Of a stretch of DNA of 5,510 nucleotides, positions 1 through 5,510 are shown one piece after another. Under the pieces are notes generated by a model that saw nothing but the letters and a program-made list of their open reading frames with translations, made no database searches and was not told where the DNA came from. The translations under genes were made by a program, and so were the position numbers. Origin of the DNA: an uncultured Collinsella sp. (GTDB taxonomy: Bacteria > Actinomycetota > Coriobacteriia > Coriobacteriales > Coriobacteriaceae); assembly GCA_900549535.1 (NCBI GenBank), contig UROR01000128.1, positions 1 to 5,510 of the forward strand, given 5' to 3'. Numbering within the stretch: position 1 is the first letter of the stretch; every line of letters starts with the position of its first letter.

Positions 1-2208
<2,208 letters not shown>

Positions 2209-2214
2209 AGTCAA

Positions 2215-5510
<3,296 letters not shown>

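Noticed and set aside
2212..2214. TTG directly after the rpoB stop as an alternative rpoC start.
   Set aside because: It is in frame, but only 3 bases separate it from the AAGGAG, whereas the GTG two codons later has a 9-base spacing.
2209..2214. A promoter, terminator or attenuator between rpoB and rpoC.
   Set aside because: The gap is only 6 bases, and I saw no inverted repeat followed by a T run at the end of rpoB.

Overview
The window holds two adjacent housekeeping genes on the minus strand and almost nothing else. rpoB, the RNA polymerase beta subunit, runs in from the right edge without its first roughly 70 codons and ends at 2215. rpoC, the beta' subunit, starts six bases further on at 2208 and runs off the left edge after 736 codons. 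Both read cleanly with no internal stop or frameshift. The coding density is essentially 100%, so no stretch lacks a gene, and no promoter, terminator, RNA gene, mobile element or CRISPR array is visible.

The likely source is a GC-rich actinobacterium, probably of the class Coriobacteriia (Collinsella or a relative). Three things point there. The codons are GC-rich, with every lysine in the rpoC part written AAG. The beta' clamp carries an insert of about 85 residues where actinobacterial beta' has one and Bacillus-type beta' does not. Beta has the actinobacterial short form, without the large insert that Bacillus has before the rifampicin region, and has an acidic C-terminal tail. The class assignment is inferred from remembered family sequences and was not checked by a search.

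The layout from right to left, which is the direction of transcription, is as follows. Positions 5510-2215 encode beta: protrusion, lobe, rifampicin region with fork loop 2, the active-site segments around NYEDG and GRHGNKG, the C-terminal clamp part and an acidic tail. The Shine-Dalgarno of rpoC lies in the last codons of rpoB at 2224-2218. Positions 2208-1 encode beta': first zinc finger, clamp with insert, sigma-binding clamp helices, rudder, switch 2, the NADFDGDQM catalytic loop and the start of the pore region. The two products assemble with alpha and omega into core RNA polymerase, and the 6-base gap indicates a co-transcribed, translationally coupled pair.

No new system is present. 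The most unusual detail is fork loop 2 of beta. The nearly invariant eight-residue stretch of the type TRERAGFE is replaced by a basic stretch of 16 residues, directly beside an otherwise normal rifampicin pocket.
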